A DNA stretch of 43,205 bases, taken from an uncultured Prevotellaceae bacterium. GTDB taxonomy: Bacteria; Bacteroidota; Bacteroidia; Bacteroidales; Muribaculaceae. Each line of letters begins with the position of its first letter. Position 1 is the stretch's first letter. The notes below the pieces were generated by a model that was not told the origin of the DNA, did not search any database, and saw only the letters and a program-made list of their open reading frames with translations. The translations under genes and the position numbers were made by a program. Positions 40,444-43,205 of the stretch are shown here, in pieces. The stretch covers positions 1 through 43,205 of the forward strand of contig UQLZ01000018.1 of NCBI GenBank assembly GCA_900541935.1, written 5' to 3'.

Positions 40444-42837
40444 TTAATTTCCTAAATAGAACCTGAATTTTGCATAAAAAGCCCTACCTGCTTTCTGTAA
40501 ACTAAAATTGTCATACAGTGCTTCATTGGTAAAATTCTTACACTCTAACGACAAATTATACTTACCATTATCAAGGCTGTACGTAAGTCCCAAATTATGA
40601 GAAAACTGAGTTGGCACCATCTTTTTGCTTGACGAATCACCTATATTCTCCCAATAAAGCGGAAACTTATACTGATAATAACTGTCATACGACAATATTA
40701 ATTTATTTCCTTTACCAAACAAATCTTTCCATGATAGTGAAACATCATAATTTGCAAACTGATATGGCTGATTTGGCAATCGCGTTCCATAAGTCAGGCT
40801 TTCCTGCGTTGAACCTCCTGCTAAGAAGTTCTCATCGTCAAACATATTGATACGGCTGAATGTTCCACCCAAACTTAACCAATGAGAAAAACCATAACGT
40901 CCTGATATATTAAAACCTTTTGTTTCTACCTTACCATGATTTTCATAAGAACCATAATACGTACTGCCATGCTTGCTAATACCTCGCTTTATATAATCAC
41001 GAGTATAACGGTATATCAATCCGCCTTCTACATATACAATATGTTTACCAAACCGCTTACTGTAACTGATATTTAAATTAATGTTATCACTTTTCTCAGG
41101 ATTCAATTCCACCTTTCCTGCTTCAAGGTCTTCATCTCCAAACAATTCTTCATTTGACGGAAGACGGCATGACTTTTCATACGATAATCTAGCCTGCAAA
41201 TCATTAATAATGGCATAAGAAGCAGCAAACCCATAGCCCAAGAAATTTACAGTTTTACTAATCTCAACATAATTGCCAACTCCATCAGAATTTTGAGAAA
41301 CAGGTCCTGCACTTCTCTGGAAATAATGCTTCCCAAATACTGATATATTCCACTTTGATGAAGGCAGCAACCTATACGAAATACCAGTTACTGACTTCCA
41401 TGTTTTCTTTGGTATGGTAAAATCAGAAAATGAAACATTGGAATTTACATTGGATCGGCTATCCCTTGAAAAAAACGTTTGAACATGACTGACACTGAAA
41501 CTATGCTTCCTACTTAATCTGTATTTTGCATAAACAGAAGCATTCCAGTTCTTATTTCTCAATTCACTATCTTGATAAGCCTGTTCTCCAGCAATTCCAG
41601 TAAACTTTCTATCACCATACCAATTATACTTATATGATAAAGTATCTATATTTTGAGTCAGATTATAATTATAGTTTGCTGTAAAATTCATATCAAGTTT
41701 TTTCCCAAGAAGATTTCTCTTAACATATTCCAATGACGGCATAACGGAATAACCCTTTCTATGCTTACCTCCAAAAACAACTTCCTGACGCACTCCTGTC
41801 TGTATTTCTTTATACATATTAGAATAAACGACACCAAACATAAGCCTGTCAGCAAACTTCTTTCCAACAATTCCGACCTTTCCAACAACGGCTTCATTAT
41901 GATACATATCATTGAATCTTTTTACACGCTCTATCTTTCTGGAATCAGTAACTTCACTTCCATCTTCATTAAACTTTGTCACATAAGTATTAATGTAGTA
42001 ATCATTATCCGAATAATTCTGAAAAGCATTTACTTCAAACGACAAGCCACTCTTAAACGTGTTTCCAAAATTAACATACGATTTGTGCGTATTAAATGAT
42101 CCATAGGAATAAGAAGCATCTAAGAACCAACGCCTCCGATTCTTATTTGTTACTATATTGACAACTCCACCCAACGCATCTGTCCCAAACTCAACAGGAA
42201 CAACGCCTTTATAAACCTCTATTCGTTCAGCAAAATTAACTGGAATATTATTCACACTAAAGGAACTGCCAACTCCTTCCTGCGGAACTCCGTCTATAAA
42301 GACCTTTATATGCTTTCCGCTAAATCCGTCAAGCATCATCTGTGTCTCCGAACCAACGCCTCCAGTTTCTCTTATCTTCATTCCAGGTAATTTAGTCAAT
42401 AAATCACTTAGATTCTTTGTAGAATTCTCTACTTCCTTCGTTTCTACTGCAACCACATTAAAGGGAGACTTCTTAATTCTACTAATTTCACTGGAAACGA
42501 CTTCTACTTCCCCTAATTCATGATATTTTGACTGTAAAAAAATATTTCTCTTCAATCTTTTGCCATTTTCTAAACGAACTTCAACTTCATACGGTTCATA
42601 GCCAGCTGCATAGACAACCAGCGTAAACTTGCCTTCTGGTGCATGAAGATGATACAAACCTTGCTCATTGGTCATACAAGAATATTCCGTACCTTTGAGA
42701 TAAACCGCTGCATACTCAATCAATTCTTCATTATCAGAAATAACCCGTCCTGAAACTATACTTCTGGCTTCTGCAAAACTTATAAAAGGTGATATTATTA
42801 AACCTAAAACAACAAATAAATACTTTCGTAAATTCAT
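40444..42837 (-). CDS. xusA: TonB-dependent receptor with carboxypeptidase-regulatory-like domain (XusA-like)
   Basis: 797 residues. A signal peptide ends near 24 (FAEARS). A CarboxypepD_reg-like domain follows (about 27-108), as usual in Bacteroidetes receptors. The plug domain (about 125-232) contains LLTKLPGMKIRETGGVGSET and VFIDGVPQEGVGSSFSVNNI, and the 22-strand barrel ends in the aromatic FYAKFRFYLGN. It would import a ferric siderophore using TonB energy. Together with the next two genes it forms a XusABC-type operon. The upstream region carries a -7 element bracketed by an inverted repeat. Confidence 0.9.
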   Translation of the reverse strand: MNLRKYLFVVLGLIISPFISFAEARSIVSGRVISDNEELIEYAAVYLKGTEYSCMTNEQGLYHLHAPEGKFTLVVYAAGYEPYEVEVRLENGKRLKRNIFLQSKYHELGEVEVVSSEISRIKKSPFNVVAVETKEVENSTKNLSDLLTKLPGMKIRETGGVGSETQMMLDGFSGKHIKVFIDGVPQEGVGSSFSVNNIPVNFAERIEVYKGVVPVEFGTDALGGVVNIVTNKNRRRWFLDASYSYGSFNTHKSYVNFGNTFKSGLSFEVNAFQNYSDNDYYINTYVTKFNEDGSEVTDSRKIERVKRFNDMYHNEAVVGKVGIVGKKFADRLMFGVVYSNMYKEIQTGVRQEVVFGGKHRKGYSVMPSLEYVKRNLLGKKLDMNFTANYNYNLTQNIDTLSYKYNWYGDRKFTGIAGEQAYQDSELRNKNWNASVYAKYRLSRKHSFSVSHVQTFFSRDSRSNVNSNVSFSDFTIPKKTWKSVTGISYRLLPSSKWNISVFGKHYFQRSAGPVSQNSDGVGNYVEISKTVNFLGYGFAASYAIINDLQARLSYEKSCRLPSNEELFGDEDLEAGKVELNPEKSDNINLNISYSKRFGKHIVYVEGGLIYRYTRDYIKRGISKHGSTYYGSYENHGKVETKGFNISGRYGFSHWLSLGGTFSRINMFDDENFLAGGSTQESLTYGTRLPNQPYQFANYDVSLSWKDLFGKGNKLILSYDSYYQYKFPLYWENIGDSSSKKMVPTQFSHNLGLTYSLDNGKYNLSLECKNFTNEALYDNFSLQKAGRAFYAKFRFYLGN

Positions 42838-42864
42838 CTTTTCACTTTAATTAATATTCATAAA

Positions 42865-42908
42865 TGCGATTGCAAAGGTAATAGGTGACAAAAACAGTTA
42901 CAATCGCA
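42865..42908 (-). promoter_or_regulatory. Xus operon promoter bracketed by an inverted repeat
   Basis: The -7 element TACCTTTG (42873-42880, minus strand) is 36 bases before the xusA ATG. Exact 8-base arms TGCGATTG (42865-42872) and CAATCGCA (42901-42908) stand on either side, one covering the start region and the other the -33 position. This is a good candidate operator for iron control; the regulator is unknown. Confidence 0.5.
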
Positions 42909-43043
42909 AATTTTGAGTATTTTAAAAGAGAAACAAACAGTATAAAATACCTATATTTAAGATAAGCAGAGTGACAAAATATGGTATATAGACAACTTGC
43001 TAAAAATTAGATTTAGAAGGCAAAATCAGGGGTCAGTAGATTT

Positions 43044-43205
43044 TTAGTGTGGATAACCAAATAATTTAGCTATACGGAAAAATTAGCTCTGAACAATTTG
43101 ATTTTAGCATTGAACGATTCTGCCATCGCATTCGTTGAACGGTTGTTTTAGAAGTTAACGTAGTGCTTATAGAATGTAGCGGCTACGACGTTGACTGAAT
43201 GGAAT
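43044..43205 (-). pseudogene. Decayed transposase C-terminus (ISL3/ISAon1-like), cut by the window edge
   Basis: Minus-strand translation from the edge gives FHSVNVVAATFYKHYVNF, a TAA, then NNRSTNAMAESFNAKIKLFR, which I recognise as the end of a DDE transposase of the ISL3/ISAon1 type. A few codons later the frame shifts and continues as FRIAKLFGYPH and a stop at 43044. The residues normally between FRA and FRLAK are missing, and so are some before NNRSTNA. So the copy has at least two internal deletions and a nonsense codon. GGGGTCAGTAGATTTTT just beyond (about 43029-43045) may be the element's end. The remnant lies upstream of the Xus promoter. Confidence 0.75.

Noticed and set aside
1..43205. 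CRISPR array, tRNA or rRNA genes, prophage
   Set aside because: No regularly spaced repeats, cloverleaf sequences, rRNA segments or phage structural genes were seen.

Overview
The window is chromosomal DNA from a member of the Bacteroidota, most likely Bacteroidales. The evidence is the many lipoproteins with Bacteroidetes-style SSC-type lipoboxes, the TAnnTTTG (-7) / TTTG (-33) promoter signatures, the lack of Shine-Dalgarno sites, and lineage-typical families (TamL, DUF3316, DUF6048/DUF6452, DUF4374, long YjgP/YjgQ permease, fused RibBA). Coding density is high. I see no tRNA, rRNA, CRISPR array or prophage.

Layout. 1-2335: a YeiH-type putative sulfite/sulfate exporter with a LysR regulator upstream. 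2401-5532: an LPS-export type permease followed by ribBA, ended by a clear terminator. 5533-6182: a long non-coding stretch with perfect palindromes. 6183-10957: an operon of two tandem rhomboid proteases, an endonuclease/exonuclease/phosphatase-family membrane protein and an M3 oligopeptidase. 11267-11539: an HU protein with its own promoter and terminator. 11674-12252: a lipoprotein gene broken by a single amber codon. 12327-15611: glycyl-tRNA synthetase, LemA, an FKBP lipoprotein and a SPOR lipoprotein, the last preceded by two mutually exclusive hairpins. 15778-24355: a seven-gene plus-strand run (topoisomerase subunit A, DUF3316, S41 peptidase, argH, aldo/keto reductase, a Rieske-like Cys-only lipoprotein, a clostripain-like lipoprotein). 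24484-27149: a two-gene secreted pair of unknown role. 27357-30217: GT2, nitroreductase, DUF6452, DUF6048. 30448-31551: a MIP18-type Fe-S assembly protein and LpxH. 31822-36035: TamL, a phosphoglycolate phosphatase-like HAD and an Fsr-like transporter. 36200-38101: rpiB, then xth and a C_GCAxxG_C_C protein. 38197-42837: an operon matching the xenosiderophore system XusABC (TonB receptor, DUF4374 lipoprotein, PepSY membrane protein). 43044-43205: a decayed transposase end.

How the parts fit. Envelope biology dominates: LpxH (lipid A), the LptF/G-type permease (LPS export), TamL (outer-membrane assembly) and several surface or periplasmic lipoproteins. The Xus-like operon would let the cell take up iron carried by siderophores made by other bacteria. 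The most unusual signals are the amber-interrupted lipoprotein, the overlapping hairpins before the SPOR gene, the palindrome cluster at 5.8-6.0 kb, the duplicated promoter block at 30.3-30.4 kb with an almost leaderless gene, the inverted repeat bracketing the Xus promoter, and the His-less Rieske-like lipoprotein. I did not find a gene cluster that I can claim is a wholly new system.
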